Assembly: GCA_019358985.1 (NCBI GenBank) | Contig: JAHHIJ010000005.1 | Coordinates: forward strand, 62,001 to 126,000 | Reading direction: 5' to 3' | Origin: Tolypothrix brevis GSE-NOS-MK-07-07A | GTDB lineage: Bacteria; Cyanobacteriota; Cyanobacteriia; Cyanobacteriales; Nostocaceae | Length of the DNA: 64,000 nt | Part shown: positions 1-8,856 of the stretch, piece by piece | Layout of the letters: each line of letters begins with the position of its first letter | Numbering within the stretch: the first letter of the stretch is position 1 | Made by a program: the position numbers and the translations under genes | Notes under the pieces: model-generated | Seen by the model: the letters and a program-made list of their open reading frames with translations, nothing else | Told to the model about the DNA's origin: nothing | The model's database searches: none

Positions 1-473
1 CCTTTAATAGAGTTATCATTAGCTTCTATTACTTCAATTTGTTTACTAGGGTTATCTTCTCCGGGTTCTACAGAACCATCAGGCATTAAATCATCCCAAC
101 TTGAGCAAATACTCCCAACATTTTCTGAACAACTTTCTATTCTTGACAGTATCATTTCAAGCCAATTTGATTTAGCTATATCATCAGAATGTAAAATTAG
201 AATCCAATCCACAGTTTCTTTAATAAAATTAATTGCACGATTCACATTATTCCACTGACCAACATTTTGCTCTCCTTGGTAGACATGTAATGGAATCTCA
301 CTTTTCCACGATATTTTTGCTAAAGCTATTGTGCGATCGCTTGAACAATCATCAGCAAGGTAAACAGTAGAAATTTTTGTTATCCATTCATTTTGAGATT
401 GGATAGATTCGAGGGTATCGCCAATAGTATCTTCATTATTAAAACTAGGAATTAAGATGGCTATATTTTTCAT
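1..473 (-). CDS. Family 2 glycosyltransferase, 3' end beyond the window
   Basis: This is the N-terminal 157 codons of a GT-A fold glycosyltransferase, read from an ATG at 471-473; the rest lies off the left edge. The start IAILIPSFNNEDTIGDTL, the DDCSSDRTI segment and the acidic LHSDDIAKSNWLEMI segment are the usual GT2 nucleotide-sugar binding signatures. It probably transfers a sugar to a growing surface glycan at the cytoplasmic face of the membrane. It is the last visible gene of the leftward glycan run, separated from the methyltransferase at 673 by about 200 bases of repeat-like DNA. Donor and acceptor cannot be inferred. Confidence 0.85.
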   Translation of the reverse strand, partial: MKNIAILIPSFNNEDTIGDTLESIQSQNEWITKISTVYLADDCSSDRTIALAKISWKSEIPLHVYQGEQNVGQWNNVNRAINFIKETVDWILILHSDDIAKSNWLEMILSRIESCSENVGSICSSWDDLMPDGSVEPGEDNPSKQIEVIEANDNSIK

Positions 474-498
474 TGTTTTTCCAATAAATTGACTAAAT

Positions 499-665
499 AA
501 GTATGAAGTATCAAGGATGTTCGCGTAGCGTCTCCCTTTGGGAGAAGGATAAAAAAGGAACTCGGTACATGCCTCGAAGAGAGGTGGGCGAAAAAAATCA
601 AGCTGCGTTCTCGTTACTTCAAGCCCCATCCCTTTATGGGTGGGGTAATTTCATCCTTCATACTT
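499..665. repeat. MITE-like inverted-repeat element
   Basis: A 10-base perfect inverted repeat, AAGTATGAAG at 499-508 and CTTCATACTT at 656-665, bounds about 165 bases of noncoding DNA. The flanks also match imperfectly (GACTAAATA on the left, TTAGTTGAC on the right). A C-rich/G-rich hairpin lies near 622-643. Immediately downstream of the methyltransferase stop, it could act as a terminator on the minus strand. No coding capacity is seen. Confidence 0.4.
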
Positions 666-672
666 TAGTTGA

Positions 673-1521
673 CTAATACTTTGTAAGTATCAAACCAAAG
701 GTTGAAAGATCGCGATAAAATACTACTCCGTCTTTATAATCACTATTCTGCCGCAGATAATTGACGATTTCTTGGGAGCATACAGGATAAACAGCATCAC
801 AATCTGTTACAAATTCTGAAAACTGTAAACATCGTGGCTGAATGAATACAGGAAAAAAGAAAGAGCCACTTTGTAATTGTTTTCTACGCTTGGAACGCAT
901 TCGGGGTAAGCGTACACGACTATCATAAAAAGTCATGAGCGTATCAAAGAGTTTACCTTGGGCTAATTTGTCTCTTCCATTCCCATAACTAAAACCAATT
1001 TTTTCAGAAGGCATAGCGTTAGAATCAAAATCTGGCGCTATAGTAATAAGAATTCCTCCTGGTTTTAGAACTCTCCATGCTTCATCTAAGAAAGTACTAG
1101 GAAAGACAAGATGTTCTATGACAAACATAGAAAGAACAACATCAAATGTACTTGATGAAAATGGTAGTTTCTCCGCTTGAGAGGCTATGAAATTAAAATC
1201 TTGTCGTCCCTCCCACATGTCACTGCTTAAATCAACGCCTGTGTAATTAATTTCTTGAACACGAGCATCGATCTCTTTGGCGGCACTACCATCTCCACAA
1301 CCAACTTCTAACAGAGAAGCCCCATCTGGTATTAGCTCGCACATAGCTAGTTGAGCATCGTGTCCTCCTTTCTGCCAATGCACATTCAAACCTTTGATCC
1401 AGTCACGATGGTAAGGTGATGTTAAGTAATAATTAGACATTCGCTGTTGCAAATGTATTAAAATATCTTTGTTGGCAGGTTCAATTGATGATAGATAGGG
1501 GCTACTGGGTGTGGGATTCAT
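673..1521 (-). CDS. Class I SAM-dependent methyltransferase
   Basis: A 282-residue Methyltransf_11-type enzyme. Motif I (LLEVGCGDGSA, about residues 70-80), an acidic motif after the next strand (YTGVDLSSDMW) and the FDVVLSMFVIEHL post-motif define the Rossmann SAM-binding domain. A C-terminal part of about 110 residues beyond the core probably determines the acceptor. It starts 9 bases after the stop of the GT4 gene at 1531, so the two are very likely co-transcribed. In this setting it probably O-methylates a sugar of the glycan or a terminal residue. The substrate is inferred from context only. Confidence 0.82.
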   Translation of the reverse strand: MNPTPSSPYLSSIEPANKDILIHLQQRMSNYYLTSPYHRDWIKGLNVHWQKGGHDAQLAMCELIPDGASLLEVGCGDGSAAKEIDARVQEINYTGVDLSSDMWEGRQDFNFIASQAEKLPFSSSTFDVVLSMFVIEHLVFPSTFLDEAWRVLKPGGILITIAPDFDSNAMPSEKIGFSYGNGRDKLAQGKLFDTLMTFYDSRVRLPRMRSKRRKQLQSGSFFFPVFIQPRCLQFSEFVTDCDAVYPVCSQEIVNYLRQNSDYKDGVVFYRDLSTFGLILTKY

Positions 1522-1530
1522 AAGTACCTT

Positions 1531-2715
1531 CTATATTTTTGATTCACTAAAATTTACTAAATCTTTGATTTTCCAGAGCAAATGAGAAAAAGCAGATTCG
1601 TAATTATACTTTTCTTCAAAAGCTCGTCGAGCTGCTAAACACATAGCTTGATATTCCCCAAAGTCACTCAGGATATCCTGAACAGCAGAGGCAATAGATT
1701 TAGGGTTGTCAGGATCGGCAAAACGAACCCAAATCTCGCTACTAAGATGTTCTCTATAGTTTGGCTGGTCGCTGACAATCACAGGTAAGCCACAGGCAGC
1801 ATACTCATAGATTTTATTTGATGCTGTTGCCATTGTTTGATGATTTATATCTATTTTTTTATATAAACACACACCTATAGTAGCGAGCCAAGTATGTTGA
1901 GTCAGTTCATTGTAGGGCACTGGCATAAAATACTTAACACGTTCAGATACTACATTGCAGTTTGCCAAATCTTGCATTAAATGTTTGTCTTTTTCCTGAA
2001 GCGGTCCAATAAGTTTAAGTTCTATTAAATTGTCTAAATAACTAAGTGAACCAATTAATTCCAATAAAGAATTTTGTATTGAAATAGTACCTTGGAGTAA
2101 TATCTGAGGTTGCTGGAAACGTTCTGATAGAATGTTTTTGAAATTGGGATTTTCTCTAAAATATGATTTTCTAGGAAAATTGGGTACTATCATTAGTTGC
2201 CCATTGAAATTCGTCAGTCTTTTGAATAATAAAGCTCTTTCTTGAGAGGGAAAGACAACAATATTAGCTTTATGTACCCACTTGATTTCTCCTCGATGAA
2301 CCCATCCCGAAAGGGAAGAAAGAGGAAATAACTGCTCACTTAGGTCATGGTTATGGTAAATCAGTGAAATTGACCGAGATTGCATCAACTGACAAATATA
2401 AGCAGCCGTATATCCAAAAGGATCATAGGCATAAATTAGAGACACATCATTGAGAAGAGAACGTGCTTTAATCACAAAATTAATATATTCCCAAAGCTTA
2501 GTAGTAGCTGATTTTCGCTCTCGTTCCCGTACTGATGTATATTTACCCAAACGATGTACCCTCACGTTAGCAGGGTATTCCCAATGAGGGGGGTCTTGAT
2601 TACGACCAATCAAAACCACATCAAAATGTTCTGCTAATAAATGAACAGCATTGATTGTAGGAGGATAGTGGTCTGGATTGGCGTATACAACTATTCCGAT
2701 AGTTGGTTTATTCAT
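1531..2715 (-). CDS. GT4-family glycosyltransferase
   Basis: A 394-residue GT-B fold enzyme. The N-terminal half opens with TIGIVVYANPDHYPPTINAV and the C-terminal half carries YEYAACGLPVIVSD near residues 305-320, the region that binds the nucleotide-sugar in family 4. Length is normal and no signal peptide or membrane span is visible, so it should act as a soluble or membrane-associated cytoplasmic transferase. It sits 35 bases downstream of the methyltransferase-like gene at 2751 and 9 bases before the methyltransferase at 673. Donor sugar unknown. Confidence 0.85.
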   Translation of the reverse strand: MNKPTIGIVVYANPDHYPPTINAVHLLAEHFDVVLIGRNQDPPHWEYPANVRVHRLGKYTSVRERERKSATTKLWEYINFVIKARSLLNDVSLIYAYDPFGYTAAYICQLMQSRSISLIYHNHDLSEQLFPLSSLSGWVHRGEIKWVHKANIVVFPSQERALLFKRLTNFNGQLMIVPNFPRKSYFRENPNFKNILSERFQQPQILLQGTISIQNSLLELIGSLSYLDNLIELKLIGPLQEKDKHLMQDLANCNVVSERVKYFMPVPYNELTQHTWLATIGVCLYKKIDINHQTMATASNKIYEYAACGLPVIVSDQPNYREHLSSEIWVRFADPDNPKSIASAVQDILSDFGEYQAMCLAARRAFEEKYNYESAFSHLLWKIKDLVNFSESKI

Positions 2716-2750
2716 AACTAATTTTTTTCTGAATGAGTAGATGAATCTGT

Positions 2751-3356
2751 TTAGATTTTTGCAATAATTAACTGATCTAAATGAACCGTAATTTGATACT
2801 CATCAAAATAATCTTCCGCAGCTTTCAGCAATTCCGATTTTTTAGGGAAACCAGGCTCATTACCAAATGAGCGAAAATCATCGATGATGATGCATTTAAT
2901 TTTATTTTTATGCTTGCCAAGCATTTTCAATTCTTCAGTTGCTGGTTCTGGTAAATCTCCACACGCTGTTATTCCACCCGAAAAGTGACCATCTAAAAAT
3001 ACCAGAGCATTATTAATCTCTTCTCTTTCTAATAGATTCGGTAATACTTCTAAAGCATTCCCTTGAATAACTTCGATATTTTGATGAATAGACAAAAATT
3101 TTGTAGCTTGTTCAGCAAGATTTTTATCGAGTTCAATAGTATGGAGTTTGTCAAAAATGGTGGCACATCTTTTTGTCGTGACACCTAAAAAAGTACCAGT
3201 TTCAATAAAAACACTTGCATTTGTTATTTTTTGCCAACGTTTAATTTGGCGAAATTTAGTGTAGCTATGTGGATTGTTGAAATTAAATGAAGCTATTCGA
3301 TACAAATCTAGAATGTGACCATAATAAGCTTGTATATCTCTATTTTGCTGGTTCAT
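2751..3356 (-). CDS. Small methyltransferase-like protein
   Basis: A 201-residue protein with a Rossmann-type SAM-binding pattern: ETGTFLGVTTKRCATIF near residues 52-68 as the glycine-rich loop, LHTIELDKNLAEQA as the acidic strand, and NALVFLDGHFSGG followed by IIIDDFRSFG in the later strands. It resembles the small methyltransferases found in glycan clusters (TylF/FkbM-like fold), but the exact family is uncertain. The DGH and DDFR motifs could bind a metal. It is the first gene after the scarred interval 3.4-4.3 kb. Confidence 0.65.
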   Translation of the reverse strand: MNQQNRDIQAYYGHILDLYRIASFNFNNPHSYTKFRQIKRWQKITNASVFIETGTFLGVTTKRCATIFDKLHTIELDKNLAEQATKFLSIHQNIEVIQGNALEVLPNLLEREEINNALVFLDGHFSGGITACGDLPEPATEELKMLGKHKNKIKCIIIDDFRSFGNEPGFPKKSELLKAAEDYFDEYQITVHLDQLIIAKI

Positions 3357-3397
3357 AACAAACTCCTAATTGTAGTGAGTAGAAATCTTTGATAAAC

Positions 3398-3737
3398 TTA
3401 GGACTTATACCAATTCTTTATGAGGCTGCGCTTAATAACCCGACGAGTAAACTCGCTCGCGGCTAAACGAACGAAGCCCACCTGCGTGGGCTAAATTAGG
3501 CGCATCTTCACACAGAAATGGTATTAGGCATTGACAGTAAAAACTAAATATGTGGTATCGATTTCAGGCATTAAACCTTGATTTATCGACACTTTTTAGG
3601 CAATCGCTATTTATCAAAGGATGATTGATAAAAGCCTGAAATTACCTATTCTAGTAAAGTCTGCTGGGGGAAGCTTCCCCCAGCGAGCTTTACGTTAATG
3701 CACAAGATAATAAATTTGTACAGTGCGTAAGTCCTAA
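3398..3737. mobile_element. Composite MITE-like insertion
   Basis: About 340 noncoding bases bounded by TTAGGACTTA (3398-3407) and TAAGTCCTAA (3728-3737), an exact 10-base inverted repeat; the right end continues into GTGCG on its inner side. Inside are a second inverted-repeat element (3408-3523, related to one at 49723-49845) and a perfect 22-base palindrome at 3663-3684. No transposase is present, so it would be non-autonomous. It lies between a methyltransferase gene and two gene fragments, which suggests that this interval is a hot spot for insertion and loss. Confidence 0.5.
3408..3523. repeat. Short inverted-repeat element, copy A
   Basis: The left arm begins TACCAATTCTTTATGAGGC and the right arm, read in reverse complement, begins TACCATTTCTGTGTGAAGA; about 19 of 24 arm bases match. 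A related element with the same arms lies between nrtB and nrtC at 49723-49845. This fits a dispersed, non-coding inverted-repeat family. Confidence 0.5.
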
Positions 3738-3749
3738 AACTGTACAACA

Positions 3750-3833
3750 TTCTCCAGCCCAAACGAAAAGCATATTGCCTAAACCTGCTTTTGGCAATTT
3801 GAGATCAACTAAAAATATAGATTTTTTCCTCAT
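3750..3833 (-). pseudogene. Orphan 5' end of a second GT11-like gene
   Basis: Read from an ATG at 3831-3833, the frame encodes MRKKSIFLVDLKLPKAGLGN and then MLFVWAG. This closely matches the start of the intact GT11-like gene at 4364-5308 (LPKAGLGNMLLIWAR). Homology then stops and the DNA runs into the MITE-like element ending at 3737. About 26 codons survive out of an expected 300 or so. It is best explained as a duplicated or related fucosyltransferase-like gene that lost its body by insertion or deletion. Confidence 0.7.
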
Positions 3834-3915
3834 AGTTAGTTTTTTATTAAAAATCGATACTTACTATTTATTTAGTGAAACAGTAATTTTTTTAGCTAAT
3901 CTAACTCCATTGTTT

Positions 3916-4311
3916 TCAATAAAATAATATGAAGGCTGAAAACAAATCAAAATTTGATATACCTTCTGGTGCCCAGTATCTAGCAGAATAACCTTTAATC
4001 ATAAAGTTGATGAGAATTACAACATAAAACAAGGGGGCAATCCTAAAAAATCTTCGGATAAAGAATGAAATTAAAGGATATTTATCTTTTTTATACCTTT
4101 CTTCAAAGGATAAAAATAGTGTTAATGCACTGAGGATATAAAAAAGTTGCACTCCTCGCAATCCAAAACTTGTAATTCCTGGAATTAATGCATGTAGAGA
4201 GCCGCAATGTTGAGTGGTATGAACTAATAACACTCCAAGTGCTGCAATCCCTCTAAGGGCATCAATAAACTCAAATCTCTTAGTACCTGATAATGTATAT
4301 TTGTTAGTCAT
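3916..4311 (-). pseudogene. Acyltransferase-3 (OafA-like) gene, truncated
   Basis: 131 residues covering only the N-terminal third of an integral-membrane acyltransferase_3 protein: RFEFIDALRGIAALGVLLVH, then LFYILSALTLFLSF and FFIRRFFRIAPLFYVVILIN. These are the first helices, with the typical R/H-containing opening and the RRFFRIxP motif. Full members have about 350-400 residues and ten or so helices. The frame stops at 3916 in A/T-rich DNA and nothing downstream restores it. The intact protein would O-acetylate a surface sugar. The fragment is probably inactive. Confidence 0.75.
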
Positions 4312-4363
4312 TGTTTGGTATTAAATGTTTTAGCAAATCCTCACATTTTAGCAATGCAAGATT

Positions 4364-5308
4364 TTATTCATAACCTTCAAACGCTGATTTGATGTTATGA
4401 GCCAGTAAGTCTGGCGTTTGCATAAATTCAGGATCAAAGCCCCCCTCAAATACACTTTGGCTGATATCAGGAGGAAAAACGCCTGCATGGAAATGTGATG
4501 GATGCCAAATAGTAGGACACTGTCCCAAATACGAAGCCCAGTAGCTAAATGTACTTCCACTAGAAGTAATCAAAAGCTGGCTTTTAGATAAAGTAAGCAT
4601 ATCGGATAGGGCAGAGGCAGGAGATGCGCGGGAAACTTGGGCAAGTTTTAGTAACTCAATTAGTTCATGATCATGACCATCTGAAAATATGGTTACTGGC
4701 ACATCATAACTAGCAATTCTACGAATGGAATCAATCACCCGAATGAACCAGCTAAAAGGAGTGCGAACACCACCTAATTTAGTGAAGTCATCATCTGGTT
4801 TAAGTTTCCTAAAGTCACCCATTCTAATATGAATACCGATTTGGGGCGTTGGGCGATGAGAAATTGCTTCAAGTACGGATGGACGAATGCTTGCAAATAA
4901 TTTTTCCTTGATAATTGGTTGATTCTCTTTTAAATCTATAAAGAAGTCACTCCAATGTGGCAATTGATTAAAAATGAATAAATGGCAATCTACTTCTTCT
5001 GGTTGCAAATTAGATAGTTCTATCTTGGAAATGATCGGATTATAGTGAAGGTGCTTTTTCTTTAAACTGACAAGAAAATAACTAAACTTAGACACATAAT
5101 CTTTATCGGAAAATAGATTGCCATAGTACCTTTTATCTCGTTCACCTCTTAAATAAGACCCAATGACAAACTTGCCCCAAGCAGGTGCAATAAGAGGAAA
5201 GTTATTAATTTGGGCGAATAAAATTGCCCTAGCCCAAATTAACAGCATATTACCTAGTCCTGCTTTTGGCAATTGGGGATAAACTAGAAAACTATGTCTT
5301 TTATTCAT
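4364..5308 (-). CDS. GT11-like (alpha-1,2-fucosyltransferase-type) transferase
   Basis: A 314-residue protein with GT11 features: the N-terminal LPKAGLGNMLLIWARAILFA (GLGNxLF-type opening), QIGIHIRMGDF near residues 153-163 (the HxRxGD motif that contacts GDP-fucose in alpha-1,2/alpha-1,6-fucosyltransferases) and ITSSGSTFSYWASYL near the C terminus (SxSTFSxWA motif). This points to transfer of fucose or a related 6-deoxyhexose from GDP-sugar to the glycan. Its 5' end is duplicated at 3750-3833. It lies 95 bases below the GT4 gene at 5404. Donor specificity is inferred from motifs only. Confidence 0.75.
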   Translation of the reverse strand: MNKRHSFLVYPQLPKAGLGNMLLIWARAILFAQINNFPLIAPAWGKFVIGSYLRGERDKRYYGNLFSDKDYVSKFSYFLVSLKKKHLHYNPIISKIELSNLQPEEVDCHLFIFNQLPHWSDFFIDLKENQPIIKEKLFASIRPSVLEAISHRPTPQIGIHIRMGDFRKLKPDDDFTKLGGVRTPFSWFIRVIDSIRRIASYDVPVTIFSDGHDHELIELLKLAQVSRASPASALSDMLTLSKSQLLITSSGSTFSYWASYLGQCPTIWHPSHFHAGVFPPDISQSVFEGGFDPEFMQTPDLLAHNIKSAFEGYE

Positions 5309-5403
5309 AGCTTGATTGAAACTTAGCTTTAACCATATATGCTCCCCACCAATACAAGTTACTAATTTTGTTGAAAGAATTTTTATAAAGATAGCTAAAA
5401 AAG

Positions 5404-6555
5404 TTACTTAAGTATTGTATCAATGTATGCTTTCGTGATTTTTTCTCCATAAACATCCCATGTTAAAGCTTTAACAGCTTGTTTCAAAGCATTTCTACCC
5501 ATTTCATCTCGTCGCTCTGGATTTTCATAGAAAAATGAAATTTTCTCTTTGAGAGCCTCTACAGACCGAATTGGTACACAAAAACCGTCAATCCCATCTC
5601 GCACAATATCCTCCCCACCTGTATTAGTGGTATGAATTACAGGTAGACCACATGCCATTGCTTGAGGAATGACCATGCCAAAACCATCTTCAATGGAAGC
5701 TAAACAAAACACCGAACACTGAGAGTATAGTAAACGTAGTTGTTTTTGAGGGTATGTGCCTTTTATAATAATACGATCGCTTTGATATTTGACTAAAAAA
5801 AGCTCTATTTCTGGAGCTATTGAACCTACAAGCCACAACTCAGCTTTGGGTAAGTTTAACTCATAAAAAGCTTGCAATAAATATTGTACACCTTTACGTA
5901 GATTAATACCACCGCAGTGAATAACTCGAAAGATATCATCTTCTTTAGGAGCAGGATAAAATTCTGTTAAAGAAGTTCCATAGGGAACATGAATTAGTTT
6001 ACTTTCTGGTATTCCCTGTTCTAAAAAAGTACGTTTTGCAAATAGGCTGGGAACAGTAATTTTGTCAGCCTCAGCATAGGATTTTATTTCTCTTTCGTAT
6101 ATTCCAGGATGAGTTTCAGTAAATTTTAATCCCCATTTTTCATATTCTTCTTTAAGAATTTCTGTTTGATAATGCATGTGGCTACTACCGCGCTCAATTA
6201 CTGTTTTAGCCCCCAGTTCTTTAGCTCGATGCAGAGACCATAAGTTACATCCTGACCAACCTACAAACAAGTCAAACCCTGGTGATAAACTATTTGTTAC
6301 CGAGCGGTCAAACTGCTCTAAAAACCAGAGTTGTAAGTTGCGATCGCCTCTTATCCAACTTGGTATCCGATACCAACTACGGGATAACACTTCCAGATGC
6401 CATATAGAATGAATTAACTTACTTTCAATTCCATACTTCTTAATAGCAAAAGTTGGATAAGTAGATATTAATTCGTGTAAATAACCTCTTTTTTGTAATT
6501 GCTGTGCTAAGTAAAAAGCCCAAAAACGCCCGAAAACTGAGACAGTGACTTTCAT
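5404..6555 (-). CDS. GT4-family glycosyltransferase
   Basis: A 383-residue GT-B enzyme. The C-terminal domain has RVIHCGGINLRKGVQYLL (the strand before the donor site) and SIEDGFGMVIPQAMACGLPV near residues 285-305, the E-x7-E-like donor-binding segment of family 4. The N-terminal half, beginning MKVTVSVFGRFWAFYLAQQL, would hold the acceptor. Its start codon overlaps the stop of the upstream CgeB-like gene by 4 bases (6552-6555), which indicates translational coupling. Substrates cannot be read from the sequence. Confidence 0.87.
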   Translation of the reverse strand: MKVTVSVFGRFWAFYLAQQLQKRGYLHELISTYPTFAIKKYGIESKLIHSIWHLEVLSRSWYRIPSWIRGDRNLQLWFLEQFDRSVTNSLSPGFDLFVGWSGCNLWSLHRAKELGAKTVIERGSSHMHYQTEILKEEYEKWGLKFTETHPGIYEREIKSYAEADKITVPSLFAKRTFLEQGIPESKLIHVPYGTSLTEFYPAPKEDDIFRVIHCGGINLRKGVQYLLQAFYELNLPKAELWLVGSIAPEIELFLVKYQSDRIIIKGTYPQKQLRLLYSQCSVFCLASIEDGFGMVIPQAMACGLPVIHTTNTGGEDIVRDGIDGFCVPIRSVEALKEKISFFYENPERRDEMGRNALKQAVKALTWDVYGEKITKAYIDTILK

Positions 6556-7625
6556 AGGTGTACTATACCTTCTGATGAATGTAAAATCTGAGCGTCACTA
6601 CATTGGGAAAGCTTGAGTTCTTGATAAAGATGAGCAATTTCTGTTACTCTATTAGCAATCGTGTTTGCTAACGCCTTCTTATAACCAGCCTCAGCAATAG
6701 ATTCAATTAGAGCAGGATTTTGTAAAAGATACTCAACTTTCTGTCTTAATTCATCAGGATTAGAAAAATATACAGCTTCTTTATCTTCACGAAATAAATT
6801 CACTAACACTTGACTCCGTTCACTTAACATCAGTGTTCCTGTGGCAGGAATCTCAAATGTTCTAATATTATGCCCCTCTTCATTCTGAGGACGCAAAATA
6901 TTTAAACCCATTTTGGCAGAACCTAAAATTTCCGGAATTTCTGTATAACTGCACATTCCTTGGCACAGATTTTTTAATGCAGGTTCTTGATTATGAGTAT
7001 TCCAGTAATTAGACCCCCAAAGTCCTAAACGATAATCAGCGATCGCCTTTAAATACTGTTCTCGCTTCCGGCTAGCATCCCAATTACCAATAAACGCCAC
7101 ATCATATACTGGATTAGTCTGCCGTTTGGGAAAGTGATATTCAAAATCGCTGCAAAAGGGATGAAAAAAAGCTTTTTTTACACCATTCGCAATTAAGCGT
7201 TCAACTAGTTCTTGGCTCCAGATAAAAGCTGCATCCCACAAGGGAAATCCCCGTTGTACCCAGGAATTAGTATGAGTATGATGTGCATCTACGGGATTGT
7301 CAGTAAAAAAGACAAAAACTAGACCATATTGCTGCAAAGCCAGAATACTATCAGGATTAATTAAACGAGGTGAAATAACTAAAGTTAAATCAGGCTGAAA
7401 CTGATTTGCTATGTCTAGTAATTTTTGATTTGCTAATTTTGCCAGGGGTTGCCATGCCAAACGCCAAGCTACTTTATCCCACAATGAAGCAGAATATAAA
7501 CTAGATGCAGCTGCTTTCCAGGTGAAATGTTGCACTTCACAGCCTAAGGCAGAAAATCCTCGCCCGTAAACTTCTTCAGTACGCCCTATTTCGAGTGTGT
7601 CTCCAACTATCAAGACTTTTTTCAT
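6552..7625 (-). CDS. CgeB-like glycosyltransferase
   Basis: A 357-residue protein. The N-terminal half (KKVLIVGDTLEIGRTEEVYG through FQPDLTLVISPRLI) and the C-terminal NIRTFEIPATGTLMLSERS near residue 255 match the CgeB/Glyco_trans_1_2 group often paired with GT4 enzymes. It abuts the GT4 gene at 7626-8819 with no intergenic base and overlaps the next gene by 4 bases, so three transferases are translated as one unit. A transferase role in glycan assembly is inferred; the donor is unknown. Confidence 0.75.
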   Translation of the reverse strand: MKKVLIVGDTLEIGRTEEVYGRGFSALGCEVQHFTWKAAASSLYSASLWDKVAWRLAWQPLAKLANQKLLDIANQFQPDLTLVISPRLINPDSILALQQYGLVFVFFTDNPVDAHHTHTNSWVQRGFPLWDAAFIWSQELVERLIANGVKKAFFHPFCSDFEYHFPKRQTNPVYDVAFIGNWDASRKREQYLKAIADYRLGLWGSNYWNTHNQEPALKNLCQGMCSYTEIPEILGSAKMGLNILRPQNEEGHNIRTFEIPATGTLMLSERSQVLVNLFREDKEAVYFSNPDELRQKVEYLLQNPALIESIAEAGYKKALANTIANRVTEIAHLYQELKLSQCSDAQILHSSEGIVHL

Positions 7626-8819
7626 TTAAGCTTTCACCTGCAAATAATTTAAGGCTTGTTTGAGTCCCTGCAAATCTTCCTGATAACTCCACTTTTGGAT
7701 CTGTTTGAGGCTGTATTCTCCGGCTGAATCACGATGGGAAATTGCCCAGCGAATTGACTCTGCCAAAGCCGCAACATCTCCTACAGGAAAAGTTCGTCCA
7801 TTTTGTCCCTCTTTCACCAAGTCAGGCACACAGCCCACGCGATCGCTCACAACTACTGCTTTTCCTGCATTCATCACTTCATTGATTGCTAATCCCCAAG
7901 GCTCAAAATCAGACGGTAAGACAAATACGTCACACAAGTCATAAACAGCAGGCATTTGAGACTGATTCCGGAAACCCAGAAAGCGAATGGATTGCCAGTT
8001 TGTTTCTTTAGCTTGGGCTTCCAGAATTGGGCGCAAAATTCCATCTCCTACAAACAACAGGTAAGGGTCTGGCTCTTCCACACCATCAGATGAGAGCAAC
8101 CTGTAGGCTGCGAGTAAATCCTGGGGACGCTTTACATCAATAAGTTTGGCAGCATAGAGAATTATAGGTCTATCAGGATCTAAATTGAGCGATCGCCGCA
8201 ATTCTTCACGATGGGCATGAGCTACTACAGCTTGCTTTTGAAAGTAATCATTATCAACGGCATAGGGCACGCAAAATAGCTGTTTATCCTCAACTCCATA
8301 CCTCTTGTAAAACTGACGATTAAAAGTCCCGATGTAGAGAAAACCAGCAATCTTCTTAAAAAGCCAGCCTAAAAAAACTTTTTTGGCAATTTTTTTAAAC
8401 GGATTAGTTGGTTCACTTATACCATTAGACTCTCCCCGAATCAACACTGGAATATCCAATTGTTTAGCTGCCAGCACTGCTTGTATACTACACAGCCAAG
8501 ACCACCCATGCACCCAAACTGCATCGAATTGTCCTTGTTTTAACTGTTTAGAAATATCCTTAGCAAGAGATTGTTGTAAAACACTTTGCTGTTTCTTACT
8601 ACCCCAGCAGTCTAAAAAATGATAATGGTAACCCTCTGTTAATGGCACATCCCATTCAATTAATCGCCCAAATCCCGCATCTTGATAAGCCTTCAAAGAA
8701 AAATCGCTGTAGAAAAACACTTTTAGATCAATTTCTGGATCTGCGGCAATGAGCCGCAGTAGAGGAGCTTGATACTGAATGGGATGAGAGACAAAGTAAG
8801 CTAAACGTAGCATTAGCAA
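7626..8819 (-). CDS. GT4-family glycosyltransferase
   Basis: A 397-residue GT-B enzyme starting MLMLRLAYFVSHPIQYQAPL; the second or third codon region could also initiate. The FVSHPIQYQAPL opening is typical of a GT4 subgroup in exopolysaccharide loci. The donor-site segment PSDFEPWGLAINEVMNAGKA lies near residues 300-320, with IILYAAKLIDVKRPQDLL before it. It stands 37 bases after the methyltransferase gene at 8857 and directly abuts the CgeB-like gene at 6552. Specific sugar unknown. Confidence 0.88.
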   Translation of the reverse strand: MLMLRLAYFVSHPIQYQAPLLRLIAADPEIDLKVFFYSDFSLKAYQDAGFGRLIEWDVPLTEGYHYHFLDCWGSKKQQSVLQQSLAKDISKQLKQGQFDAVWVHGWSWLCSIQAVLAAKQLDIPVLIRGESNGISEPTNPFKKIAKKVFLGWLFKKIAGFLYIGTFNRQFYKRYGVEDKQLFCVPYAVDNDYFQKQAVVAHAHREELRRSLNLDPDRPIILYAAKLIDVKRPQDLLAAYRLLSSDGVEEPDPYLLFVGDGILRPILEAQAKETNWQSIRFLGFRNQSQMPAVYDLCDVFVLPSDFEPWGLAINEVMNAGKAVVVSDRVGCVPDLVKEGQNGRTFPVGDVAALAESIRWAISHRDSAGEYSLKQIQKWSYQEDLQGLKQALNYLQVKA

Positions 8820-8856
8820 AATTTTAATTTGAAAGTATTATTTTTCTGCTATTGAC

